Below are positions 47,400 to 60,285 of a DNA stretch of 64,000 nucleotides, piece after piece. Source of the stretch: Lineus longissimus. Taxonomy: Eukaryota; Nemertea; Pilidiophora; Heteronemertea; Lineidae. The position numbers and the translations under genes are program-made. Each line of letters starts with the position of its first letter. Position 1 is the first letter of the stretch. The notes beneath the pieces are model-generated. The model saw only the letters and a list, made by a program, of their open reading frames with translations, ran no database searches and was not told the DNA's origin. The DNA lies in NCBI RefSeq assembly GCF_910592395.1, contig NC_088321.1, forward strand, positions 13,704,001-13,768,000, written 5' to 3'.

Positions 47400-47490
47400 A
47401 GCGCTATTGATCACCTCGGTGGTCCTGGGTTCGACCCCAGGGTACACGTAATCTGCCTCTTCATTTATTAAGTGATGATGATAGAATGGG
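47400..47490 (+). mobile_element. possible SINE fragment
   Basis: A good tRNA-type B box (CTGGGTTCGACCCCAGGG at 47428) but no recognisable A box or cloverleaf. It is followed by a TGATGATGATAG tail. A degraded tRNA-derived SINE is likely. Confidence 0.4.
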
Positions 47491-48288
47491 TATAGCGCCC
47501 CCTCCCCCCGCCCACCTGATCACAACTAACTAGCACAAGTCAGTTCTGGCGTTTTTAAGAAAGGGGTAGCATTTATGAAAGTAATTTTAGTTCCAAATAT
47601 TTTTAGTGTTTTTTCTATTGTTTGGACGATTCTTGAAAAACACATAATTTAAACTGGGTTTATTTCGGTGTCTTCTTTAAATTCTAGATTTTTGTCTAAC
47701 CTAGTGTTATGTTCAAGTCCACAAAAGCTCGCAACTCAATATTGCCTTAAACCTCCTTGACAGCTAGTGATATAGTTTGAAAAAAATATCGGCAAACCTT
47801 ACAAGATTTTATACTGCCAAAAAAGAGGTGTTTCGATATACAATCGGTACCACGATGTGGAATATTTGCACAGAGGTACTTGAGGTCAGAAGAAAATCAT
47901 TTTTCGAAAGACCTTTACCTCCAGCAGTAGAATTTATGCCGATTGTATTGCCACAAATCTGCCTCTATCTTTTACTTTTGACGTAGTTAAAACATGTAAA
48001 TCATGAAGGCGGTGCCGGGCGGGGCAAATTATCGGAAATATCGGAGTTTTTACGGAAGTAAAAAAGCCGACCTCTGCACAAAGCGTCTTGTTTTGGATAT
48101 GAAACCGGATTTTCTTATACATACTTTTGTAACATACTGTGTCTAAGACCTTGAGATGAAGGTTTGGTGGGTTTATTCTGTGGTCAAACAACCAATATTT
48201 ACCAATACATTTCCCTATTGGTGACAATCGTATTTTGATGCATCGGACGTGCTGGGACCATCGGCACTGAATGTGTAGCTATACCTCT

Positions 48289-48545
48289 TACTAGTTGGAG
48301 GCTTTTAGCGACTTCTAAACGGTTTCTCTAACTTTTCCTGATTTATCCGACAAAGTCCGACATTGTCCGACTTTTCCCCGAAAGGTCGGATTTCTAGAAA
48401 CCTGTGAAAATACTAGGGCTTCCCAAAATAGGGTATTAAAGATCAAAGGCCTGTGTTGAATGGGGTTAATGATGAAGTGACCTAATTTAGTATCCAAACT
48501 TAGGGTCACTCTGAGTGTTTGGCTCACACCTCGTTGCAATTTCTC
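48289..48545. mobile_element. foldback family F, half copy
   Basis: Shares with 57171-57593 the words ACGGTTTCTCT, TTTATCCGACAAA, CCGAAAGGTCGGA and CACTCTGAGTGTTTGGCTCA. It contains only one arm and the centre. Confidence 0.7.
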
Positions 48546-48631
48546 AACACTGTTCAGCATACATGTTCACGTTAGATCCGTAAAGTCTCTTGCATTTATA
48601 AAAAAAACTGCTTGAATGAGGAAGACACACA

Positions 48632-48695
48632 AACTATGTAGTGTGGTTAATCATCTAGTTCTTATAAACTAGATGATTAACTAAGTTACATAGTT
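48632..48695. other. 64-nt hairpin
   Basis: Perfect arms GTTAATCATCTAGTT / AACTAGATGATTAAC with a short loop, extended past a 5-nt internal loop by AACTATGTA / TACATAGTT. It could be a pre-miRNA-like hairpin or the core of a worn MITE. Confidence 0.6.
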
Positions 48696-50851
48696 CCGTG
48701 ACAGCCAGAAAGAAAAATTCTCCAAACATCATAGTATTTTTCATATGTCCGAGTATACACCAAAAAGTGCCGTCCATGGTAAAACGCATTTCCAAATTGG
48801 CTGATGTTCAATTGAACACGTTCAGAGCAAATTGGTCTTTCATTGGTCAATGTCGTCTAGGTTAGTTCCGGTCTCGTAAGATTTGGTGAGATTATTGCGA
48901 GTAAAGTTGTAGCCGCTTGAGAACTTTGAATGGGCTTTTGATAACGAAGGCCATGTTTTCAAGGTAAATCCAAGATACTCAACAAAAGAACGGCCAATAC
49001 TAAATCCATCCGAGGATTCAGGCCCCGTGCAAAAGTTAGGAAAAATATTTGTCCAATAAATCCTCATTTGGCCAAATAAATTTGATGAAAAACAACTTGA
49101 TACTTAGTTATGTTTTTTCAATTTATTTTTCTTGAAACCAACTTTAACGCTGAAGGTCTCCGTCGGCAATGTACGATGGGCATCTTAAAGACCCACCTTT
49201 CCATATAAATAGTGGAGATAAACAGATGATATTCTTGCCATTTGATGCTTAAGAACCACATGCAGTGGTTCCCATAGTACTTCATGCAATGCATTAACGT
49301 TTTATGAACAAGAAAGCTGCCTGCATGAGTCATCGCAAACCGACCGATTCAGGTTTGTCAACATAATGGTGTCTGTTGGCTACGTCACACAAGCTTTCGA
49401 CATTACGACATTCCGTCATTGCACGAAATTTCTCTGTACATTTTAACATACGGAATTTCACGGTGGATCTAAACCCTCTATTCTGGAGACATAGGCAAGC
49501 CATTTTCACAGATGAATAAATCATGCATGTCTATGTATCCCTATGTCTTCATAAATGAGTGGTCTTGTAATATATTGCGTATATCTTATTTTTAAGGATT
49601 GTTGGTCCCTGTTAGAGTACCTGGGGCAGGAAAAAACGTGACGTGAAAATCACTACCTGACCTGTACCTACCTTTCACGAAACTTTATATACTGGACACA
49701 AAACTTCAAGTCGTCAAGGGGGATTTGAAAAAAAAACACTTGGTTCATTGGATTTTTAATCATGTCCACTACGACTGTCATGTGTTTCGCCGTTTTACAG
49801 TGCCTTCCTGAGGGCAGATGTTCGTCCATCACGCAACATCACATTTTCAGAGCCCACGTCCATGAAGGGTTCATTACGTCGACCTGCCCTTGCCAGTTTA
49901 GGTGAATCGACCCGAATGAAAGCTGTTTCATGGGGGTCGATGTTATCAAAATATGCCCTGATAAGCCTTTGATAAGACAGTAGAACAATGGGGAATTGAG
50001 GTCTGGGTCAAGCGGCTTCGTTAAAGTGTTACTATGATGTGATTTACAACTTTGCGGAAATACGTCCGTATTTAATTTGTTGATCACAAATGTAAAGCTC
50101 AAATTTTCCATTTTTGATTAGATTTATTATAAAATCGCTGAATGTAAACCACCGTGACCGCGAAAATGTTCATGTTGTGACGTCATCAACGACAACAGCA
50201 TCGAAGCGAGCCGTCCGGGCGGGATTAAACCATCAATTTCTAGAAAATGTGCATTTCGATTCGAAAAACCTTACCGATTTATGAGAAAGTGCCGTAGTCA
50301 TTTGTCAAAAACAGCTCAAACATTATATGGTGAAATTTGACCCGAGTTACCATTTTTAAAGACAACAGACGGTGTATTGGGCTCGGTCAGATTTGTTTTA
50401 CCTTCGAGAGCACGTGCAAAAAAACGTAATGACTTTCACATTTTTAGAGCTGAAGTCCATAAACGGTTATATATGGACCCAAATCTGCGTCGTCACAACC
50501 ATGCCAAGACATATCTGCATGTTATCAAAGAACAAACAACTGATGCGCAAAATAATCAAGCAATCCATGTGTGAAATCGTATGTGACAAAGTGATTCAAC
50601 CTAACCTTGCAAAACAACGTGCACTTCATCACTTCTCTGTGCTGTACAGAATAATTGATCTACCCCGATGGTGAAATCAAATATGGCAGCTCCTGTGAGG
50701 AATTGATTGCTGAATCAATTATCAAGTCGGAGGGGCTTTCCACCCGATTAACGCCTATTATTTTGACGTGATGGTCGGTGACTTTAACAAGGGGTAATTG
50801 GTTATTGTTTAAGTGATTTATATCTGGGAAGTCAACAGCCTGTCAGTTATA

Positions 50852-50956
50852 ATGAAGGCTTTATTGCTAATATGCATTGTATCAGTCGGCGTGACAGGGT
50901 ACAAAAGAGCCCATTGTAGTAATCTGGATATAAAACAGCTATCCTTAAGTCCTTGA
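50852..50956 (+). CDS. small signal-peptide open frame
   Basis: ATG in a good context (A at -3) encodes MKALLLICIVSVGVTG, signal-peptide-like, then 18 residues to a stop. An overlapping frame from 50949 continues with a Cys-containing segment (LSCPCKGLKCPWIDC) to 51175. A single indel would join them, but I could not find a splice that does so. Possibly a decayed secreted-protein gene, or chance. Confidence 0.25.
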   Translation: MKALLLICIVSVGVTGYKRAHCSNLDIKQLSLSP

Positions 50957-52619
50957 ATTATTGTTGAACTATGGCACGACTATTTCACCAGCTAGACTTT
51001 CGTGCCCCTGTAAAGGTTTGAAGTGTCCTTGGATAGATTGTCCGGGAACAAATGATTTGTCTCTGTTTCGACCATATACCATAATCCTTCAGAATACAAC
51101 AGAGTCTGACACTTCTTACAGAGGAGGCATTTTCGACTGCAACACCGGCCTTATTGCATCCTGGCTGCGAGGCTAAACATCACAACTCTGTCGACATGCT
51201 GACAGCCTAACTCAGCATTGATTTACCGAGCTTGCGGTCCTTGTTTGTCTGATCATGAGCGTTTGGGCACAAATATGCAGCCCATAACAGGGGGAGGGGG
51301 ACTGACCCCTTCAGGTATCATGAGGACATCCAGTACTGTTTGGTGTGTCTTCCATTTTCCGGAGACGGTTGACGGCGTGCAGACAATTACAGCTGGTGAT
51401 GATTGTGGGGCGGAACTGACCAGATCGCGTGTTACAATCGCCAATGACTTGGGCAACATTCAAGCGAAGTGACTCACTGCCTATGATATTGATAGTCTTG
51501 TTTAAGGTAAACTATTATATAGACCAGACATAATTGTGGGGCTTGGGATAGATGTGAAATCGATTGTCCGAAAATGGATTCGGGACAGATATGGCGAAAA
51601 CGACAATAGTTTGGGCGATATTTGGAACGAAGCGACCAGCTTACGAAATCCGTGAAATCATCTTTTAGAATGTATCAAGAACGTTCATATGCAGGCTCCC
51701 CACCTCTCTCCAAGATGATGGGACCGTGGCGTTTCTCTTGAACCGCCTGGCAATGCCGACGACATGGGGCTAATCGTTGGCTCCAATAAATTCTTTGACA
51801 GTTCAAATTACTAGTCGAAAAAACTCGTATTTCTGGGGTTTGGGTGGAAAACATGACAATATGAACTTTCTTTAGGAAACAATGCGTGCGAACATAAATC
51901 AAACAAAATGATTAACCTAATCAGTTGCAAACGCAGCCGTTAATTGGGTTGTCCGAAAATGGATATGGGACAGATCCTAAGAGTGGGTAAAAACATGTCA
52001 CCAAGAACGTCGCTAACAGGTTAAGGAATCATCTGCCGAACATCCACAGCATTGACTGAATACCCGAGTGAGGTCAATGCAACCAATTCATGACTCGTTG
52101 ACTTGCGGCAACGCGCCCTTTCGGATGTGACCGATCGATTTGTATACTTTGGCCGATTCAGTTAACGTTCACGAGTAGTAACTGTTGAGCGCATTTCCAG
52201 TTGGTTATCAAACATATCAATGAAACACAGACCAAGGTGGAATAATATAGTGGTAAATGAAAAAAGTATCTCAATCGCTACATCCCTGACAAATTTCCAA
52301 AAAAGGTCATCACTGTCAAAGGGTTTATGGCTAACCTCATGGCTAACCCCTGCTTGAATCATTTATCAGAGATTCAAACCCAACACATTTTTAGGTTAAT
52401 TCTGGGCCCTGGAAAATTTGCCTGTTTTTTTAGGCTTGCGTTTACCCTACTGTTAATATGCTTCAAGGAATTTTTTTTCAATTGCTCCTTTCAACAGACA
52501 GCCCATACAGCGTGTGTCAATAAAAATGTAATCGAAACATAAGTGGTTAGTACGTCCAGGATATTTACAAAAATGTATTTGTAGGTCAATTTATAGTTGT
52601 TCTTCTAAGTAGGAGTTTT

Positions 52620-52918
52620 AAATGTTGATCTATCGATACCATGATTAAAGCTGAAATGCATGCACAAAACCAGAGCACCCCATGCGGCAATAGTAAGAAA
52701 TTCAAACGACCGAATGAATACGGCCTGAAACATGATAGACCTCAAATGCTTCGATGTGCTTGATTTCACAAACCAACAAGCCGTGGGACGATGCGGACCT
52801 TCGCAGAGAATTCTGGAAGGAAAAAAATGAAAAGATCCTCTCATCGGGACTCGAACTCGAGACCTCTGGTTTTATTTGCCAACACTCTTATCATCAAGGC
52901 CACTGGGCTGCTTGAAAT
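52620..52918 (-). mobile_element. SINE family S, copy 1
   Basis: Read on the minus strand from 52918: a tRNA-like head with A-box-like TGGCCTTGATGATAAGAGTG and B box GAGTTCGAGTCCC, then a body of about 210 bp shared with copy 2 (TTGTGAAATCAAGCACATCG, GAATTTCTTACTATTGCCGC). An internal promoter for RNA polymerase III is inferred. Confidence 0.75.
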
Positions 52919-53205
52919 GCTTGTCGTTTTATACTCCTTTATAGAATGTTCAAACATTTGTGTGTAATCTCTGTTCAAGATCTTTGAGCGGCTTCCAGTG
53001 GGCAACTGCAGGAAGAAAGTCATTTTTTTTATTTGCTGTGCGTGATTATGTATGCAGAGTCTACGTTTTCTTTTAGCAATGTTCGCCTTTGTCTTGATAT
53101 CTTCTTCTATTACATGTACTTGAGAAAATTTCTGGTTCATCTCTCAAAAATAAAGCATAATCGCCATTCATATAAGATATATTTGCTGACAACAGTTCAC
53201 AAGAA

Positions 53206-53490
53206 ATCCCCCCTAGCTCAGACGGTTAGAGCGTTCGTATTCAGAGCCCGAGTTCCCGGGTTCGATTCCCTGGAGATTTAGATTTTTTTTCTCTTCCTTA
53301 ATTCTCCGAGACTGTCCGCATTGTCCTGTGGCTTGCTGGTTTGTGAAATCAAGCGCATCGAAGCATTGGAGGTCTATCATGTTTCAGGCCGTATTCAGAA
53401 GGACTTTTCGATCGTTTGAATTTCTTACTATTGCCGCATGGGAAGCTCTGGTTTTGTGCATGCAGTTCAGCTTCAAAGTATAATTCTCCG
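53206..53490 (+). mobile_element. SINE family S, copy 2
   Basis: The tRNA-like head has A box TAGCTCAGACGGTTAGAGCG and B box GGGTTCGATTCCC. The acceptor stem can nearly pair, but there are extra bases before the D arm and the anticodon stem is poor, so it is not called as a working tRNA. The body matches copy 1 in inverted orientation, head to head. Confidence 0.75.
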
Positions 53491-55250
53491 ATCATGCTTT
53501 GCCGTTGGTCTGAAAATCGCGTGCCGAAAACGTCTTGCCCTACACAAGTAGTTCGAATTTACTTGTAATGCATTAATTTTGCCCAAGGATCTAAATTTGT
53601 CAATTTTGGAATGGTTAGGATAAAGGATTCATTTCTTTTAAATAGTATGCTATCATTATGATGAATTAGGTGTCTGAATTACATCACACTTATGAAATTC
53701 CCACACAAAAAGTTGCACGTAATCCGGATATGCTGACCTAAATCGAGGAATATCCAAGCTAAGAGCACTTAGTTCATCATTTTACTCCCAGGTGGCCGAA
53801 CCGGTTTTCATCAGTCCTGTCACCTAGGAGGCTGCTCGTGAACTAAATCGTTCTATCTAAGAGTAGTTGAAATGATTTTCTGGTTATTAATGTCAAAAAT
53901 ATATCTGGTTCAAGATAAATTTTTGCGAGAATTTTTAATTCATGTGAAGTCAGTACTTGACAATTATTACTCTGCTCCCAGATGATGTCACGAATTAAAA
54001 ACATAATAATCTCACCTGGCTTCCAGGTTTGAAATCGATTGATCAATGAGCTGTGATCCTTTTCATATCACAGACACACCCGTCAATACTGAATAATTTA
54101 ACCGCAGGCAGATTACACCCCTGATTTTAAGGGTAACATATAAAAAATAAAAACTGATATCGGATTTATGATTGATGATAGCTGTATTTAGGGACTGTTT
54201 ATTTACTTTTAGTCTAGACGAATCTGTTGAAAATGCGTGGTGTGATTTTCTTTTGTAGATGTTATATCAAATATTGTCCTAACCTTTTGTGTTTTAGTAC
54301 CTCTGATACACCGGCACCGTTAAAAAATCTATATGAAATTCCCCAATAAAAATCTCTGAAAAAAAATTCCACACAAAATCATCGAAATTTCTATATTGAA
54401 TTTCCAATGATTCTATACATGTTTAGAATTTTCATAAATTCTATATGAATTTTTTTTTAAACATTTCGGAAATGATTTGATTCGCAAAAAGCTATAGAAT
54501 CTATATAGACTCTGTATTGAATCTGTAAAAAATCCACCTCTCTATAGTATATTAATACTTGTTTTCCCCCTTCTGGAGATGTGGGATATTTCCTTTAAAA
54601 AGTCTAGATAGCCTTTTTGTAGATTTTCTGCAAAAGGTTTTTACCTGAGTAGAAATACCGGGAGTGACTCATTTCCCAGGGATTGGCACAGCTCGGGCAT
54701 CTCTCGCTCTCTCTCGGCAGGACTAATAACCACTAACCGAGCAGGAAATTAAAAACTCGGCTTAGGATATCACAACTACCATTAATATCTTTGAAAAAAA
54801 ACTGGGATGGGTGCTGATAATAGTTTGGAAGATATCAGGAAATCATGAGATGGGTACATCATTCTAGGGTGCGCTAGCATTTTTACGGGGTGTTAAAAAA
54901 GTGACTACCCCGTTTTTCTGGCTACCAAATTATTTTCAAAGCTAACTTTATCGTTGGATACATAAAAACAGGCAAACAATTCCGCGAAATAACTATAGAG
55001 AAAATAGCATTAACTCACAATTCCGTCAGCAAAACTATAAAGAAAATAACATTAGAGTTAAAACTCTATATTAGAATTTTAAAGATTCTATGGATGAGGC
55101 GTCATTAATCATATAGTATATAGATTAGGATTTTTTCTACTTCTATGTAAAATTTGTAAAGGAAAACCTTTATAGATGGGGCTCAGAGAAACTTTTTTAT
55201 AAAGTTTTCATGGATTCAATGCATTCTCTAGCTTGAGTTTATAAATCAAC

Positions 55251-55531
55251 CTTAATTGTTTTAAATTCAAAAATGGCTTCCAGCAGGACCGCAACCTCAC
55301 CAAACAGAATTATTGAAAAATCTTTGAACTGCAATAAACAATGCACAAGAACTTGGTGTATCCATAGGCCTGCCTGAAATTCACAAGCCATGTCCAAAAC
55401 TGCCACGAAACACTGGCGAAAATCATTATTTTGATAGAGATCAGCATTGGTGTAATACTAAGAGTGGCGTTACATGGCAAGCAGGGGTAGTATCCTCCTG
55501 GTCAGATAAAGCCCACCTTCAAGTTGTCCCT
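55251..55531. mobile_element. family T MITE, copy 3
   Basis: Right end CAAGTTGTCCCT followed by TTAA (55532). Shares with copy 1 CCATAGGCCTGC, GTATCCTCCTG and GGCAAGCAGGG. The left terminal repeat is worn. Confidence 0.7.
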
Positions 55532-57170
55532 TTAATCCACATTTAAGCTCCCGATCAAATAGCAAGATCGAAATGATAAAAATCACGAATGCCTTATTGG
55601 TTTACGCTCCTCTCGGTTGATGTCAACGCGACACTACAGGTGTAAGTTTCATGCGTGGGAATGCTCAACGAGTATCTTTAGGTGACAGCTCAAACCCCTG
55701 CAAAATATGATCTGTAAAAAAGCTTGGGGACATGCTTATCTCTTTTTTTTCCGTCATTGTTTTTAACACAGGCAACATACGCCTACCTTTTTCACGATTT
55801 TGTCATCTTCATGCAAGTGCTGTAAAGAATCGGTAAAAATTGCTTTTTTCTGGGTCTTTCTTTTGGCCTTTTCCGATGTCGAAGTAGAAAATGTCCTCCT
55901 GGAAAAAGTGTCCGACCCTATTGTATTCTGACGGTAAATATGGTTCTACCTAATAGGCCATGACCGTCAAACGGTCAGAGGTTAAAGTTTGATCAAATAG
56001 AATCCTTTGTTCCCGGGACATTCTATCTTTAGGAAATTTCAAACATTCACCGGAAAAACCTTGGCAACATCGCCCTCACGAGTCCGCCTTCATGGGTGTC
56101 GATTGGCTTAAACCGACTAGGACAAATGAGCGTTACGTGTATTATATTTGATTGAGTGTATTTTAGGAACGATTCAATGGCTTGCAGCGGGAGGATGACT
56201 ATTAATTTATTTTCGATGTTACCATGGGTGACACCAAATTAAGTCATCTCATGAAAACAAAATTGAAAACATAGACAAACGCGCAGTCATTCATCATAAA
56301 CGATTTCAACATCCCGTTTCTATAGCGAATTGCAACTACCGACTGCGAACAAAAGAGCAATCGACCATCACAAGTTGGACCACTTCCGGTGCACTGCAGA
56401 CCAATTTATACGACCCCGAGTAAGGCAAATATGATCGTTTGGTCGACATAATTGAATCAATATTTTTTATTGACTGTGGATTGGTAGTAATAGGGAAATG
56501 ATCGTAAAAGCAATAAATATGCGTTGTGTTTACAGTTCCAATTTTTGTTTTTATGTGTTAGGCGCACTGAACCGATATTGGTAATGTTCGCGAGTTCTGG
56601 ATGCTGAAGATTTATTTTTCAATATATTTTCGATGTGGTGAACCATTGACCTAGCACATCAGCTTAAATATCTTTACTATTGCAATGCAGTATATTCGTC
56701 ATTTATCATCCAGGCACTTGGCCTGGTTCTGGCCTAAGGTACTTGATTGAACTCAGGACTGTGATAATCAAATCACATTTGCTGAAAGATAGTGGTGCTG
56801 AAAGATAGTGGAGCTGGACAACACTAAACTATCCTTAGGGTACGCTTAACCAATGCTCTTTCACGGTGTCATCTAAAGCTCGTCAACAATAACACCGGTG
56901 CTCAGGACTGTGTAACATCACTAACATGTACTTGCGATCACACTATTACAGTTTAGTGACAAGAGGCCAGCCAAGTATTTTTGGCCAGATCTACTGGAAA
57001 ACAATATACAAGTCAACATTTTCTTTTTGAAATTCTACAAGATACAAGAGCAAGATATGAGACACTAAACTTTGGCCACGGCATAACCTTCTGAAATAAG
57101 AAGTCAACACTGTCTGACGAATTATACTTTTTCAAGTGTAACGATAATAAAAACGGTGATGACCCTCACT

Positions 57171-57593
57171 AGTAAGAGGCTTTTTCCGACTTCTTAACGG
57201 TTTCTCTTTTTTTCCAGATTTATCCGACAAAAGTTCGACATTGTCTGACTTTTCCCTGAAAGGTCGGAATTTTTAAAACCTATGAAAAATACCAGGGCAT
57301 TCCAAAATCGGGCAATCAAAGATCTATGTTGAATAGGGTTACTGAGGTTTGAGCCAAACACTCAGAGTGACCCTAAGTGTGAATACTAATTAGCTGACTC
57401 AATTAGGTCACCTCATTAACCCCATTCAACACAGGCCTATGATCTTTAATGCCTATTTTGGGAAGCCCGATTAATTTTCACAGGTTTCCTAGAAATCCGA
57501 CCTTTCGGGGAAAGTCGGAAAATGTCGGATTTTTGTCGGATAAATCAGGAAAAAGTAAGAGAAACCGTTGAGAGGTCGAAAAAAGCCTCCTAC
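57171..57593. mobile_element. 423-bp foldback, family F
   Basis: Arms of about 190 bp: AGTAAGAGGCTTTTT...CGACTT / AAGTCGG...AAAAAGCCTCCTACT, with TTTATCCGACAAA and TTGTCGGATAAA as inner landmarks. The centre is near 57375. Non-coding. A related half copy lies at 48289. Confidence 0.8.
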
Positions 57594-59900
57594 TACATGA
57601 ATTTCCTGCATGACACATTATACGTTGCATGGATCTTACTCTGACCTATTGAACCTCTTCCCTCAAGTCCTCACTCGTCAATAACAATTATATCTAGTAG
57701 AGCTTCTATACTATATGGCACTGTCGATATTATCGGTACTGTGTCCATGTCGTTCATCCATCTAAAAAATCGACTCCTGATTTCATCCACCTGATTTGTT
57801 AGAGATGAGGTCTCAGTCGTGTGATGGTAATTTCCTTTTCATGCACCAGTGATTTCCCGATTGAGGTGTTCGAGAATTGTTCAGGGCTGTGTTGGTTAGA
57901 GTTCTCCATCGCCGCATCAGGATTTCTGCAAGAAGCCTATAGCTAGCCACTATCGTAGTAAATTTTTTGAATGTTGTTCGACGTAAAATAATGTGATATT
58001 GAAAGTGCTCTCGGTATTGTGTCTCGTCCCGCTCTTTAAACTACTCGATAGCCACACTCTTAGCAATAAAGGTTTATGAGCTTCTGAAAAACATTTGAAG
58101 CTTTTTCGGCGCAACACAAATATGCACCCCGCAGATGTTTTTTTTAGAAAAAGAAAAAACCCAGGTGGTTTTTGAGATTGAAAAACCTGTAACACGTATA
58201 ATGGTCCTTCTCTTTGCTGGAAAACCTCTATGGAGTGCAATTTTATATTTGTTTTTGCCGAAAAACCATCAAAGATTTTTCAAAAGATCAAAACTTTTAT
58301 TTCTAATCAAGAGTGCAGTCTCCGACGTTGCTTGAGCTTTCAGGGTGTACGATTACTCTCAACCGAGTTTCAAAGAGGGAATTCTGTTCGGCGCATTGTG
58401 TCTGTTAAAGCAAAATATCCAACTCGCCGCTTATCTAAGCCATCAGACAAACAACTCGATGACCAATTATACTAATTGATGTTGATGAATCGGCATCAAT
58501 TCGCCTGATTTTTAATTTCCCAACAGTTTTGCAATAATCTCTCTGATGTCAAATCAATAATCACTTTGGCGCCTCATCGACTCATTTCCTTGGTTTTTCT
58601 AAACATTGCTTAAGTGCAAAAAAAACATATTTCTTAGAGTGCTTACGAGTCCCCATCCGCTGCCTTGGTCGAGCAGCCAAGGCTGCTCCGCTTAGATCTT
58701 AACACAAATGATCCCGTTTTATTGGAACTGCATGCTTCCCCAATAAGATTATCCCTAGCGCCAAAAGTAGCTTCGCCCGAAGCCAGACAAGAACAATACA
58801 CTTACTTTCAGTCCCCTCAAAGGATATTAACTTATAGAAGAGGGAACATATATCTTTGGCATGTCGATATGAAGCCGTGGAAATTTAAGCCGAAATATCG
58901 TGGCTAGGGTCGGGGGAGACCGCGGTGCAGCGATTAGGGAATTGTATAACTTTTTCGAGCCGTGATCGAGGTACTTTGATCAAATTCGTTCCGCTGATCA
59001 TGGAGCCTCGCATCGGACATGGTTGAAAAGTTAATCCCAGTGCACAACGCGTACACCAGCGTTCTCGCTCTGAAGCCGGTTATATTCTATTGTTTGGATG
59101 TCTTCAGCGCTTTAGCTCATCGCGTCTTATCGATGGCTTACGCTTTACTTAGTGTGAGACTTCACAAATGCGACCTGAAATAGAGACATTAGTTCTCCGA
59201 GCTATTCCTAAGTTCAGCTTTCGCATTGTTGTAGATTTTGATCGGTATTCATCAAAATGTTTTCGTGAGTTTGACCATATACAACCCGATATGTCAATCA
59301 ATGTAACTAGCTATCAAACTCGGATCTAGAATTCCGTAGTCTTGCTACTTTCGACGAGAATTTACTAGCAAAACAAAAAATCTTGATTATATTTATGAAA
59401 CTTGTTAGTTTGTTTGTCCATTGACGATTTATTATGTGACAGAGACCCACCTTATATGCATCCTACAATTAGCAAGGCGTTTGCTGAAACAAGAGGAATA
59501 CATCTTCAATTATGAGTCTTATATATTCGCTGCAGTATGCAAAAGAAGCTAAAAGGGCATGTTACATCCGGTTGCAGTGGTGGTTTCAGAAATAAAATAA
59601 AGCTGTGATACAAGTTGGTCTGATATGGGAATTCGTTGCAAAGTAGCTGCGAAGAGTAGGAGGGAATCGAATGACTCAAATAATAACCTTTTGGAAGGAC
59701 ATATACAAAACCGTTCAATACTTGAGAAATTGCCTAGAAAAGCATCCGAACAGTATTTTGAAAGGGGTTTCTCGGGTTACTTGAGCGTGCGCCCCACCTA
59801 CACTCATACTATTACAGGAGTAAACACAGGACGAGTAGCATTTCCGATATTTTGGATTATTCAAGGGGATGGCGGGGACTCCATGTGCCCGTGACACCAT

Positions 59901-60285
59901 TAGCGAGGATTAGCACCATTCCGACTCCCACTCCCACTCCGAGAGTGAATAGTTGCAACCAACGGACAACTGTGATTTAAATGATTTGATGGATGGTTTC
60001 CACTCCTGGAAAACCATCGTGGGAAAAAGAATCAGCATCTTTAAACTATTTTACTCTCATATCATGAATATTGAAGTCGTATTCCTATCCGTAAGAAATC
60101 GGCACGAATAGGAATACGACTTCGATATTTGCGGTTTATGCGCGCAATCGATTTAAGACACCAAATTCTTCCTCACATTATGACAGTGTTTCAACAATGG
60201 CTAGCGTCCATCAAATAATTTAAATCACAAGTATCCATAGGAGTTTCAGTCGGAGTGGGAGTCGGAATTGTGCTAATCCTCGCTA
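59901..60285. mobile_element. 385-bp MITE with nested hairpin
   Basis: Ends TAGCGAGGATTAGCACCATT and AATTGTGCTAATCCTCGCTA. Inside, GAAGTCGTATTCCTAT at 60073 and ATAGGAATACGACTTC at 60107 make a second perfect 16-bp hairpin. Confidence 0.8.

Noticed and set aside
53206-53280. Functional tRNA gene
   Set aside because: A and B boxes are present, but there are extra bases before the D arm, a weak anticodon stem and a SINE body attached; treated as a SINE head.
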